Source: Pseudoduganella guangdongensis
GTDB taxonomy: Bacteria > Pseudomonadota > Gammaproteobacteria > Burkholderiales > Burkholderiaceae_D
Length of the DNA stretch: 64,000 nucleotides
Assembly: GCF_009857475.1 (NCBI RefSeq)
Contig: NZ_WWCJ01000008.1
Coordinates: forward strand, 1-64,000
Reading direction: 5' to 3'
Position numbers and translations under genes: made by a program
The notes under the pieces: generated by a model
Database searches by the model: none
Told to the model about the DNA's origin: nothing
What the model saw: the letters and a program-made list of their open reading frames with translations, nothing else
Shown: in pieces, positions 37,538 through 44,596 of the stretch
Layout: each line of letters begins with the position of its first letter
Numbering within the stretch: the stretch's first letter is position 1

Positions 37538-37969
37538 ATGAGCCCTGAGGACATCTACAACGACTTAGACCCCGCTGAAGCGCGCGAGCAGCTTTTTGCG
37601 CTCGCCCTGGCCGGCGACCATCAGGCGGAGTTTTACCTGGGACATCTCGCGGACGAGGAGTCACCCCGGGATCAGGCCGGAGCCCTGGTTTGGTACAGAA
37701 AATCGGCGGCCGGTGGGTTTCTGGAGGCAAGGCACTGGGTGGCGAGTTTCATGTACCATGGCATGGGGACAGAGCAGGACGTTGCAGGAGCCGTTGATCT
37801 CCTCCGTCAGTGCGCTGCGGCCGGCTTGGACGCCTCCTGTTGGAAGCTTGGACAGCACCTACTTCAGTTTTCCGAGAGCAGGGACGAGGCTATCCGTTGG
37901 TTAAAGCTCGCGGCCAGCAAAGGGCACGGCGGCGCAGTCGACCTGCTTGCTGAGACCGGAGCGTGGTGA
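37538..37969 (+). CDS. Cassette 18a: Sel1-repeat protein
   Basis: 143 aa, no signal peptide. Sel1/TPR-like repeats: QAEFYLGHLAD...GALVWYRKSAAGGFLEARHWVASFMYHGMG, then AGAVDLLRQCAAAGLDASCWKL and EAIRWLKLAASKGHGGAVDLL. Probably a protein-protein interaction module in the cytosol. A second gene follows after 3 nt in the same cassette, which is uncommon. Confidence 0.82.
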   Translation: MSPEDIYNDLDPAEAREQLFALALAGDHQAEFYLGHLADEESPRDQAGALVWYRKSAAGGFLEARHWVASFMYHGMGTEQDVAGAVDLLRQCAAAGLDASCWKLGQHLLQFSESRDEAIRWLKLAASKGHGGAVDLLAETGAW

Positions 37970-37972
37970 TTG

Positions 37973-38296
37973 ATGATCACGCGTTGCGAAAAAAATGCAC
38001 CAGGTCCGTTCTATACCACTGGCGAGTGCATGTCGTGCGGTGCACCAGAGAGTATGGCGCCTGAACTTTTGGCTCAGCTTGATGACAACAACTCCGAAAC
38101 GTATTTTCTGAGACAGCCGGCTACGCCGGAAGAAATTGAACGTGCCTGCCAAGCCATCGAAGTATGCTGTGCTGACGCACTTCGTTATGGCGGGAATGAT
38201 CCCGCCATAATTGAACGCTTGGGCAACAATCCCAGCTGCTGCGATCATCTCTTACCAAGGAGGCGCAATTGGTTCTTATCGCTCTTCATGAAATGA
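37973..38296 (+). CDS. Cassette 18b: ferredoxin-like Cys-rich protein
   Basis: 107 aa from ATG 37973 (a TTG directly before it is also in frame). Cys pattern CMSCGAPE, VCCADALRYGG and NNPSCCDHL resembles a family often annotated as ferredoxin-like; an iron-sulfur or zinc site is possible. No attC separates it from the Sel1 gene, so the two travel as one two-gene cassette. Confidence 0.7.
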   Translation: MITRCEKNAPGPFYTTGECMSCGAPESMAPELLAQLDDNNSETYFLRQPATPEEIERACQAIEVCCADALRYGGNDPAIIERLGNNPSCCDHLLPRRRNWFLSLFMK

Positions 38297-38303
38297 GGTC
38301 TAT

Positions 38304-38375
38304 GCCTAACCTGGCGGTCAACCGGGCTGCCTCCACGCTGCGCGTTCTGGCAGCCGGTTACCTTGGACGTTCGGC
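38304..38375 (+). repeat. attC 18
   Basis: Boxes GCCTAAC (38304) and GTTCGGC (38369). 72 bp; nearly the same as attC 20. Confidence 0.85.
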
Positions 38376-38396
38376 ATCACAGGCCACCCATCACCA

Positions 38397-38849
38397 ATGA
38401 ACCAGCATGCTAAAGAGCAGATACTGAGCGCCACTTCCGCGCTCTTTTGCGACGGACAATACGAAGTGATCGGCAAACACTTCGCCCCTGACTACGTCGT
38501 ACACACTGCAGGCCAAGACTTGCGCGGTGGGCCGAAGTTGATTCGGTCGGCAATCGAACTGTATCGCGGCGCCTTTCGTAACTTGGTGGTCGATGTTCAG
38601 TTCTTCATGGAGTCAGCGGATACCGTGAGTTGGCAACGAACTATGCGCGCTACACACACTGGAGCTTTCAAAGGGTTCCCGGCAACGGGTCAGCCGATCG
38701 TCTGGCGTGAGATGGTGGTCAGTCGCTTCTGCAACTCGCTGATCATCGAAGAATGGGTCGTTACGGATCTTGCTGAGCAACTGCTTTTTTCACGAAAGTC
38801 TCTGTCTCATAAATCGCCCCAATCTAAGCGGCTTCGCAGCGATGCATAA
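38397..38849 (+). CDS. Cassette 19: SnoaL-like (NTF2-fold) protein
   Basis: 150 aa. An ester cyclase/SnoaL-like domain: HFAPDYVVHTAGQDLRGGP, then ELYRGAFRNLVVDVQFFMESADTVSWQRTMRATHTGAFKGFPATGQPI and MVVSRFCNSLIIEEWVVTD. Ligand or reaction unknown. The basic C-terminal tail is extra. The downstream attC is degenerate. Confidence 0.82.
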   Translation: MNQHAKEQILSATSALFCDGQYEVIGKHFAPDYVVHTAGQDLRGGPKLIRSAIELYRGAFRNLVVDVQFFMESADTVSWQRTMRATHTGAFKGFPATGQPIVWREMVVSRFCNSLIIEEWVVTDLAEQLLFSRKSLSHKSPQSKRLRSDA

Positions 38850-38855
38850 TCCATC

Positions 38856-38882
38856 GCTCAACCGGTAGCTTCAAAGCTAGGA
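38856..38882 (+). repeat. attC 19, degenerate
   Basis: GCTCAAC (38856) and GCTAGGA (38876) remain as an inverted pair around CGGTAGCTTCAAA. Only about 27 bp, probably a deleted and inactive site. Confidence 0.4.
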
Positions 38883-38887
38883 ACTCA

Positions 38888-39268
38888 ATGTGCTTTGCCG
38901 ATGAATTTTCCGAATGGGTGATGCTCGCCGTCGGTTCCGGTGTGCCGACTGAGGTTTGCGCGTTTTGTTTTAACCTTTATGACCGCAGCGATGATGGACT
39001 ATTTTCCGTCGAACTGATTGGGGTCGACGAATTCGACGCCGACGACGGTGACTGGGCATGCTCGGAAGTTTGGGCTCCTGTTAATAGTCGGATCGAAATT
39101 CCCTTGGCCTTCTCGGGTAACGACTGGCGGAGCTGTCTCGACGAAATGGCGGACCTGTTGAATCAACTCTTGGCGTCAGGTTCTGCTGCTGCACAAATCT
39201 TGAAGTCACGTCAGGCAATCGCCGTTGGATTCGTTGACGGAGACCTTGATGTTCTTTGGCTATCCTAA
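38888..39268 (+). CDS. Cassette 20: acidic protein, unknown
   Basis: 126 aa, acidic and soluble (SVELIGVDEFDADDGDWACSEVW; LDEMADLLNQLLASG; VGFVDGDLDVLWLS). Size and composition resemble SMI1/SUKH or other immunity proteins, but no motif decides it. GGAA lies a few nt before ATG 38888. The stop TAA is inside the attC 20 box. Confidence 0.7.
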   Translation: MCFADEFSEWVMLAVGSGVPTEVCAFCFNLYDRSDDGLFSVELIGVDEFDADDGDWACSEVWAPVNSRIEIPLAFSGNDWRSCLDEMADLLNQLLASGSAAAQILKSRQAIAVGFVDGDLDVLWLS

Positions 39269-39334
39269 CCTTGCGGTCAACTGGGCTACCTTCACGCAGC
39301 GCGTTCTGGCAGTCAGTTACCTTGGACGTTGTGA
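39263..39334 (+). repeat. attC 20
   Basis: Boxes TCCTAAC (39263) and GTTGTGA (39328, off consensus). 72 bp, very close to attC 18. Confidence 0.82.
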
Positions 39335-39344
39335 CCTAGTCTAA

Positions 39345-39680
39345 ATGCGCCTCGATTCCGAAAAACTGCATGTGATCGCGTCCGCTCCGAGAACCTCGGA
39401 GAATTGTCGGCGAGTGGCGCGGGCGCTCTGCGCCGCGATGAATGACTGGCCAACTGAAAATCTCACTCTGGTGAATGCTTTCATTCGAGAGTTGGAAGCG
39501 TGCTTTTCCCCGTTGACGTTTGAGAACATCGAGGCAGTCGCTTCGCGCATCAATAGCGCAACCGACGCCTGGAAAGCCGAAGGCCTTGCGGTGCTGCTCG
39601 AAGCCTGGGGTATAAACGATCGCCACAAAACTCTGAATGAACTTTTGGGCGAACTTCAAAGGGAATCGGCGAATGAGTAA
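39345..39680 (+). CDS. Cassette 21: helical protein, unknown
   Basis: 111 aa, all-helical and soluble (CRRVARALCAAMNDW; LVNAFIRELEACFSP; INSATDAWKAEGLAVLLEAWG; TLNELLGELQRE). No known domain. It fits its cassette exactly, with ATG 39345 about 11 nt after the core site. Confidence 0.7.
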   Translation: MRLDSEKLHVIASAPRTSENCRRVARALCAAMNDWPTENLTLVNAFIRELEACFSPLTFENIEAVASRINSATDAWKAEGLAVLLEAWGINDRHKTLNELLGELQRESANE

Positions 39681-39692
39681 AATGGCGCAATC

Positions 39693-39749
39693 GCCGAACA
39701 ATCCATTCCAGTGGCCCCCTACGTCCCGGCTGAATTCAAAACGTTGGGT
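39693..39749 (+). repeat. attC 21
   Basis: Boxes GCCGAAC (39693, one mismatch) and GTTGGGT (39743, consensus). 57 bp with weak inner arms. Confidence 0.75.
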
Positions 39750-39771
39750 CGTTCACTTCACAACTTAGCTC

Positions 39772-40212
39772 ATGATCTATCCAACAGTTCTTGACCCATC
39801 AAAAGTCGGCGAGTATCCAGCTTCGGCAAAGGCTGGTGGCGGCTTCGTTTGGGATGCAGTACTTGAGTACCGGGTCTGGTGTCACCCTGAGCGAGGCGCT
39901 CCGGATGATGATGACGGAAGCGACTACTACTATGCATTCGAATCATTCGAAGAAGCCAAAGCCTTTGCAACCGAAAATCCTGGAACCGAAGAGCCCCTTG
40001 CCTTAGTCCTTCAGCGGGAATATATCGATGAGCCTGAACCGGGGCAATACGCCCACGTTCAAGAGGAGCGTGTCACGGAATGGCCCGTCGCATTTCTATC
40101 AAGACCGCAGCGCGACCAATTTACTATTCCTGACTTCCTCGCTCCAAATGCGCCTTCCAATCGACTCGAAATACTACGCGGGCTGGCGCCGAGAGTGAGG
40201 CAAAATGTCTAA
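39772..40212 (+). CDS. Cassette 22: conserved hypothetical protein
   Basis: 146 aa. SAKAGGGFVWDAVLEYRVWCHPE, DGSDYYYAFESFEEAKAFA, EEPLALVLQREYIDEPEPG, RVTEWPVAFLSRP and a C-terminal NRLEILRGLAP form a conserved bacterial family I recall as sometimes labelled GCN5-type acetyltransferase, although no acetyl-CoA motif is visible. Treat function as unknown. The stop TAA is part of the attC 22 box GTCTAAC. Confidence 0.75.
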   Translation: MIYPTVLDPSKVGEYPASAKAGGGFVWDAVLEYRVWCHPERGAPDDDDGSDYYYAFESFEEAKAFATENPGTEEPLALVLQREYIDEPEPGQYAHVQEERVTEWPVAFLSRPQRDQFTIPDFLAPNAPSNRLEILRGLAPRVRQNV

Positions 40213-40242
40213 CCTGGCAGCTAGCCACCTTGAACGTTAGAC
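40207..40242 (+). repeat. attC 22, short
   Basis: Boxes GTCTAAC (40207) and GTTAGAC (40236) are perfectly complementary but only 36 bp in all. It ends ACCTTGAACGTT like attC 18 and 20, so it looks like a deletion derivative of that type. Confidence 0.65.
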
Positions 40243-40275
40243 GTCAGAACAACCTTTTTATCACGGGCAGACGCT

Positions 40276-40965
40276 ATGCGACATAGCGAAAGACACAGAA
40301 CTCACCGCACAGGCTGGCTCCGTGCTGCCGTTCTTGGCGCGAACGACGGTATTGTTTCTACTGCTAGTCTTGTCTTGGGTGTAGCTGCGGCAGGTGCGGA
40401 TACCAAGGGCCTTCTGGTTGCCGGCGTCGCTGGTCTCGTCGCTGGTGCCATGTCAATGGCCGCTGGAGAGTATGTCTCGGTCAGTTCGCAAGCTGATACT
40501 GAGCGCGCAGATCTAGCGCGGGAGGGCAAGGAGCTTGCCGCGAATCCCATAGAAGAACACGCAGAACTCAAAAACATCTACGCCAAACGTGGTCTCGACG
40601 AAGCGCTGGCGTCGAGCGTTGCCACGCAATTGACGCAGCATGATGCACTTGCCGCACATGCGCGAGATGAACTGGGCATATCGGACACACTGGCCGCGAA
40701 GCCAGTGCAAGCCGCATTAGCCTCGGCCGGCACCTTTGCGGTGGGCGCAGCGCTTCCTCTCCTCATGGTTCTCTTGCTTCCAGGCTCTCTGCTCATGTGG
40801 GGTCTTGCCGGCAGCTCTCTCTTCTTTCTTGCTCTGTTGGGCTTTCTGGCTGCACGCGCAGGCGGTTCTCCCGTAATTGCTTCTGTAACGCGCGTCACGT
40901 TCTGGGGCGCTTTGGCAATGGCATTGACCGCTGGCGTTGGGGCCCTCTTTGGTGTGGCCGCTTGA
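40276..40965 (+). CDS. Cassette 23: VIT1/CCC1 family iron/manganese transporter
   Basis: 229 aa. Five membrane segments. The VIT signature is clear: VLGANDGIVSTASLVLGVAAAG, GLVAGAMSMAAGEYVSVSSQADTE, then the metal-binding amphipathic region (NPIEEHAELKNIYAKRGLDEAL) and three C-terminal helices. Members move Fe2+ or Mn2+ out of the cytosol. Complete family-length gene and one of the few array products with a clear metabolic role. attC sites on both sides are short or degenerate, so it may now be fixed. Confidence 0.92.
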   Translation: MRHSERHRTHRTGWLRAAVLGANDGIVSTASLVLGVAAAGADTKGLLVAGVAGLVAGAMSMAAGEYVSVSSQADTERADLAREGKELAANPIEEHAELKNIYAKRGLDEALASSVATQLTQHDALAAHARDELGISDTLAAKPVQAALASAGTFAVGAALPLLMVLLLPGSLLMWGLAGSSLFFLALLGFLAARAGGSPVIASVTRVTFWGALAMALTAGVGALFGVAA

Positions 40966-40990
40966 AGCCCATGGCGCTATCAAGCCCGAC

Positions 40991-41021
40991 GCCGAACCCT
41001 TCGCTCAGCTCAATGTTAGGC
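40991..41021 (+). repeat. attC 23, degenerate
   Basis: GCCGAAC (40991) and consensus core GTTAGGC (41015) with a 17-nt interior. Probably a deleted attC. Confidence 0.5.
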
Positions 41022-41030
41022 CGCACAAGC

Positions 41031-41519
41031 ATGATCACACATATACCCGCGCACCTGTCTGACTTCTGGAATGCTTTCGCCGATTCCATCGGCGGCGTGG
41101 ACGCTGCCCGCTTCTACGAGGTGTGCGTCTTCGGGGATAGTGAGGCTCTTGCGAATGAGCTTGCCGAACTCGTGCTTCGGGGTGCCAAGCGCGCCACAGC
41201 GGGGTCGGTATGGTCCTACCAAGATGAAGGGAAACGAATTCCTATGCCGGGCGATCTCAGCATCGTAACGAACTGGGCTGGCATACCGCTGTGTATCATT
41301 GAAACCGAATCAGTCGAGGTTGTGCCCTTTGGCGAAGTCAGTTCCGAGTTTGCGGCCATTGAAGGCGAAGGGGATGGCTCGTTGTCGTTCTGGCGTGAGG
41401 CGCATAGACAGTACTTCACTCGCGAATGCGCCCGAGCAGGCCGCCAGTTCAGCGAGAACATGCTCGTTGCCTGTGAGCGGTTCAAAGTTGCTTATCAACC
41501 TGCAACCAATGCGACTTAA
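41031..41519 (+). CDS. Cassette 24: ASCH domain protein
   Basis: 162 aa. FWNAFADSIGGVDAARFYEVCVFGDSEALANELAELVLRGAKRATAGS, then IPMPGDLSIVTNWAGIPLCIIETESVEVVPFGEV and EGDGSLSFWREAHRQYF match the ASCH fold (GxKxAT-type motif GAKRAT near residue 52). ASCH proteins bind RNA or hydrolyse N4-acetylcytidine; which applies here is open. The ATG at 41031 is 10 nt after the core. The stop is inside the attC box ACTTAAC. Confidence 0.9.
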   Translation: MITHIPAHLSDFWNAFADSIGGVDAARFYEVCVFGDSEALANELAELVLRGAKRATAGSVWSYQDEGKRIPMPGDLSIVTNWAGIPLCIIETESVEVVPFGEVSSEFAAIEGEGDGSLSFWREAHRQYFTRECARAGRQFSENMLVACERFKVAYQPATNAT

Positions 41520-41582
41520 CCCGTTAATCGAGCGGACTGGCGTCGACAAGCTGCCGCTCAAGGCTCTGCTTAAACGTTGGGC
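41514..41582 (+). repeat. attC 24
   Basis: Boxes ACTTAAC (41514) and GTTGGGC (41576), both consensus. Inner arms GAGCGG / CCGCTC. 69 bp. Confidence 0.85.
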
Positions 41583-41600
41583 GGGACAAGGGACACTGTA

Positions 41601-41696
41601 ATGGCAGGAAAATTCATGAGACGCGGCGCGGTGATCGACACGATAAAAAGTGAAGAACGCTACCCTCAAGTCGCGGAAGTCTGCGCAGCGCAATAA
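41601..41696 (+). CDS. Cassette 25: possible 31-aa peptide
   Basis: ATG 41601 reads MAGKFMRRGAVIDTIKSEER and eleven more residues to TAA at 41694. Basic and amphipathic. The cassette is only about 190 bp and holds nothing longer. A GACACTGTA stretch precedes it without a good ribosome site. Confidence 0.35.
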   Translation: MAGKFMRRGAVIDTIKSEERYPQVAEVCAAQ

Positions 41697-41712
41697 TGAA
41701 GGTGCCGCAAAA

Positions 41713-41773
41713 GCGCAACCAGGCAATCAACCCGGACGCGCTAGTGCGCGCCGGTTGTTTTATAACGTTGGGA
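41713..41773 (+). repeat. attC 25, last recognisable site
   Basis: Boxes GCGCAAC (41713, one mismatch) and GTTGGGA (41767). Inner GGACGCGC / GCGCGCC arms; type of attC 1 and 16. Confidence 0.82.
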
Positions 41774-41853
41774 GTTCCAGTGCATCATCTTTTGTTGACT
41801 ATGCCCCCCAGCCTGACCGCACGCGTCAGCCGCTGGCTATCGTAAGGATGTAG

Positions 41854-42501
41854 ATGAGTCAGAACGGTGGAAGGTCAACGAAGCGACCAGGAATTTTGCG
41901 GATCATCCTTGAGGAGGTGCGCGATGCCTTTCGTCGAAACCGACGAGCAAATCGCCTTGCCAAAGCTCGAGATCGCCTCGAAGTCGGCGACCTTGCTCCA
42001 ATGTTGGAGCTGGCCCGTCTTTCCGTTGGCGAAGCCTGGCTCGCACTAGCAGACTACTATGCGGCTCAACAACCGCAAAACCCGGCACTTGCCACGCAGG
42101 CCTACCATAGCGCCTTGCAATGCCATGACTGGGTTGAACGCCCCGCTCGGGCATATGAGGAGTATGACCGCCGCCGTTTTCTGGGCATTGGCGCCACACA
42201 GGACATGCAGGCGCTGGCAACTGAGTGGAAGAGCGGGCATTTGCCGGGGAATAGGCGTGAAACGCAGCTTGCCTGGATTCACACTTGCGGCCCCGCCGAC
42301 CTGCGCGATCCCAAAGAGGCTTGGTGGTGGATTGCCCTTGCCGAGGCTCGATGGGGGCAATGCGAAGACGTTGCGCTCCCGTCGTTCTCCGCCGCCGAAC
42401 TGCGCGAATATTTAGTCAGGTCAGTGCAAGACGAGGATCGACTTAACCTCCATGACAAGGCCAAGGCATATGCGTACGCTGAATTCGCCTCGGGGAAGTA
42501 A
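41854..42501 (+). CDS. Sel1/TPR-like helical protein at distal end of array
   Basis: 215 aa, soluble, no signal peptide. Basic N-terminus (GILRIILEEVRDAFRRNRRANRL), then helical repeat-like segments (APMLELARLSVGEAWLALADYYA; NPALATQAYHSALQCHDW) and DPKEAWWWIALAEARWGQCED. AAGGA precedes ATG 41854. It starts about 80 bp after attC 25 but no attC is seen after it, so it is either a last cassette that lost its site or the first chromosomal gene. Confidence 0.75.
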   Translation: MSQNGGRSTKRPGILRIILEEVRDAFRRNRRANRLAKARDRLEVGDLAPMLELARLSVGEAWLALADYYAAQQPQNPALATQAYHSALQCHDWVERPARAYEEYDRRRFLGIGATQDMQALATEWKSGHLPGNRRETQLAWIHTCGPADLRDPKEAWWWIALAEARWGQCEDVALPSFSAAELREYLVRSVQDEDRLNLHDKAKAYAYAEFASGK

Positions 42502-42823
42502 GTCTGCCGCTTCGGTCTGGGCTAGATCATGGGTCTGCCTCCAGGCTATTCGGCGTAAAGGTTTTTGCATTGTCTTGGGATTAGGCGGCATAATGATGTT
42601 TGTTAAAAAGCCAACTTTTCATGGTTGAAAGCCCTATGATCCGCTGGTCAGCTGTCGCGTTATCTCTTCTATTACTGGGCTGCAAGCTACCGCCTCCCTG
42701 CGATCGTTGAGTATCGTGTCGGGCGTGGAGCGGCGTCCCAGCCCACGCATTCGGACGCGTCTAGACTCTGTGCGTTGGAAGCCTAAAGATTCGAGACAAT
42801 TGAGAAAACTTGAGGAAGCAAGC
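42502..42823 (+). other. Intergenic 322 bp with a 24-codon lipoprotein-like start
   Basis: Mostly empty. At 42636-42710 an ATG opens MIRWSAVALSLLLLGCKLPP, a lipobox-bearing signal (LLGC), but the frame stops after 24 codons. It may be a very short lipoprotein or the remnant of a lipoprotein gene. Confidence 0.35.
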
Positions 42824-43327
42824 ATGCAACTTCTGAATAACCCGATCGCGGTGATGTTCCTGTCGTTCATCATCGGAGTCATCGCGGACCTTGTGCTCCG
42901 CCGGATGCCGTTTTATGGATGGATCAGCGCGCGCTACCTGTTTGCAGATTCAAAGACGTACGAAAATGTTGGGGTTGAGCGGTTTCAGAAATTTCTCCTG
43001 GCGACGCCGCTGCGGATGTTTAACACCAACATCAAACTGCCGAAGAAGCGCGACTTGCAACTGCTGAAGGACATCCGAAAGCACATTGCGACTGCGGAGG
43101 TTTCGCACTGGGTGGGCTTTGCTGTGATGGCGGTATCGACGGTCTACGCATGGACTATTTACGGGCCCAAAGTAGGCATCGCCTTCGTCTTCTTCAATAC
43201 TGTCGGCAATCTCTATCCGTGTTTGCTCCAGCAATACAATAAGAAGCGCTTGAATCAGCTAATTGATGTCATGGAGCGCCGCAAGCCGAACTCTCAAGTC
43301 GGGGAGGTGCTTGCGTCGGATGGGTAG
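42824..43327 (+). CDS. Membrane protein, CrtO-type acyltransferase-like
   Basis: 167 aa. Membrane segments near residues 6-25 and 95-130. ENVGVERFQKFLLATP, ATAEVSHWVGF and NLYPCLLQQYNKKRLNQLI recall the glycosyl-diaponeurosporenoate acyltransferase (CrtO) superfamily, which has H-W and N-x-YP-x-x-x-Q-x-YN motifs. Start at ATG 42824 with GAGGAAG upstream; the in-frame ATG at 42707 adds a non-conserved leader. Actual substrate unknown. Confidence 0.7.
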   Translation: MQLLNNPIAVMFLSFIIGVIADLVLRRMPFYGWISARYLFADSKTYENVGVERFQKFLLATPLRMFNTNIKLPKKRDLQLLKDIRKHIATAEVSHWVGFAVMAVSTVYAWTIYGPKVGIAFVFFNTVGNLYPCLLQQYNKKRLNQLIDVMERRKPNSQVGEVLASDG

Positions 43328-43454
43328 TTAAGTGACTTCCCCCGTTCCGCATACCGCAGCCCCGCGCGGCCGCCGCGCAGGATGTTACTGTTGGAGAGTT
43401 TTTCCCGGTGCCGCGCCAGTTATGATTAACGGTTATTTGACCTGCGGAGACCAA

Positions 43455-43859
43455 ATGAATCCCTACTTGCCCCCAGTTGCAGACGTTGCCGTTGAGCGCG
43501 CGATGCCGGAGGTGCCGCCTGAAGTCCAAAAAAAGATCAAGCAAGCCTGGATTGCCGGCGCCATCTCAGGCTCAATGACGCTGTTGTTCACGCTGCTGGC
43601 GATCAGCGGAACCAAGGCTGCCGGTTTCAATGCTTGGAATTTTATTGACGTCGTACTGATCTTTGGCCTGGCGTTCGGTATCTATAAGAAGAGCCGTGCG
43701 TGTGCGGTTTTGATGCTGGTCTATTTCGTCGTCTCCAAAATCCTGATCGCCATTGAAACGGGTTCAGTCAGCGGGACGGTATTGGCCATTATCTTCATCT
43801 ACTACTACGCTCAAGGCATAGCGGGCACGTTTGCTTACCATAAGCTGGTGAAGCAGTAA
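43455..43859 (+). CDS. Four-helix membrane protein, unknown
   Basis: 134 aa. Soluble N-terminus (MNPYLPPVADVAVERA) and four hydrophobic segments (AGAISGSMTLLFTLLAIS; FIDVVLIFGLAFGIY; AVLMLVYFVVSKILI; TVLAIIFIYYYAQG). MNPYxPP starts are common in small bacterial membrane proteins of unknown role. ATG 43455 has GCGGAG upstream. Ten nt before the VOC gene, probably co-transcribed. Confidence 0.75.
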   Translation: MNPYLPPVADVAVERAMPEVPPEVQKKIKQAWIAGAISGSMTLLFTLLAISGTKAAGFNAWNFIDVVLIFGLAFGIYKKSRACAVLMLVYFVVSKILIAIETGSVSGTVLAIIFIYYYAQGIAGTFAYHKLVKQ

Positions 43860-43869
43860 GGGGATTCGG

Positions 43870-44415
43870 ATGAGCAGAGTGGCCGCCGTTGTATTCGCCC
43901 TTGTTTCTGGCCTGGCGATCGCAAGCCCGCAGGCCGCCGAGACCATGCCCGCTTCCGGAAAGATATCGGCCATACCTCCGAGTCAGCGCTTGCACTTGAT
44001 CTTGCTGGGTGTTGAAGACGTGGCCCGCTCCGTTAAATTCTACGAGGCTCTGGGCTGGAAGAAGTCACCATCCGGGAACGAGGGCTTTGTGAAGTTCGAT
44101 ATGGGCGGCTATGCGCTTTGCCTTTTGTCGCGCGAGGCGTTCGCCAAGGATGCGCAGTCGCCGACTGCCAAGGGCAGCGGGTTTTCTGGGGTAGGGCTGG
44201 CTTACCTGGCCAAGTCGACGGATGAAGTGCCGCTTGTTCTGGCGCGGGCGGTGGCGGCAGGCGGTACCGTTGTAAAGCCAGTTACCAAAACGGCTTGGGG
44301 TGTCGCTGCCTACTTCAAAGACCCGGATGGGCACTTGTTCGAAATCGACTATGAAGATGCGTGGGTGTTCGATGCCGAGCACAAGCTGGTCGTGGACAAG
44401 GTGAATGCCAAATAG
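43870..44415 (+). CDS. Exported VOC (glyoxalase-fold) protein
   Basis: 181 aa. Signal peptide-like N-terminus (MSRVAAVVFALVSGLAIASPQAAE), then one VOC domain: LHLILLGVEDVARSVKFYEALGWKKS, YALCLLSREAF, and KTAWGVAAYFKDPDGHLFEIDY with the typical PDG-H-x-x-E end. Metal ligands are only partly conserved. Exported VOC proteins are unusual; substrate unknown. Confidence 0.85.
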   Translation: MSRVAAVVFALVSGLAIASPQAAETMPASGKISAIPPSQRLHLILLGVEDVARSVKFYEALGWKKSPSGNEGFVKFDMGGYALCLLSREAFAKDAQSPTAKGSGFSGVGLAYLAKSTDEVPLVLARAVAAGGTVVKPVTKTAWGVAAYFKDPDGHLFEIDYEDAWVFDAEHKLVVDKVNAK

Positions 44416-44596
44416 GTTTCCGGGTCTCGCTTCAGGCGATCAGGAGTTCATAGGGTTTGGATGCTTGTGCGGCAACCTGTCGCCGCAGCTGCCGCGCCTT
44501 GTTTGTGGGGTGAAGGTCGTTCCCAGCTATCTGGCGGCGGGGGCGTTTACCTTGCAATGCGTGCGCCACGCGACAACGCGTCATTAGGAGAAAAAA

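Noticed and set aside
31228..41773. CRISPR array
   Set aside because: Repeats are spaced by gene-sized, variable intervals, have attC box structure, and there are no cas genes.
44405..44587. 60-codon frame between the VOC gene and the next gene
   Set aside because: Overlaps the VOC gene end, no ribosome site, no protein-like features.
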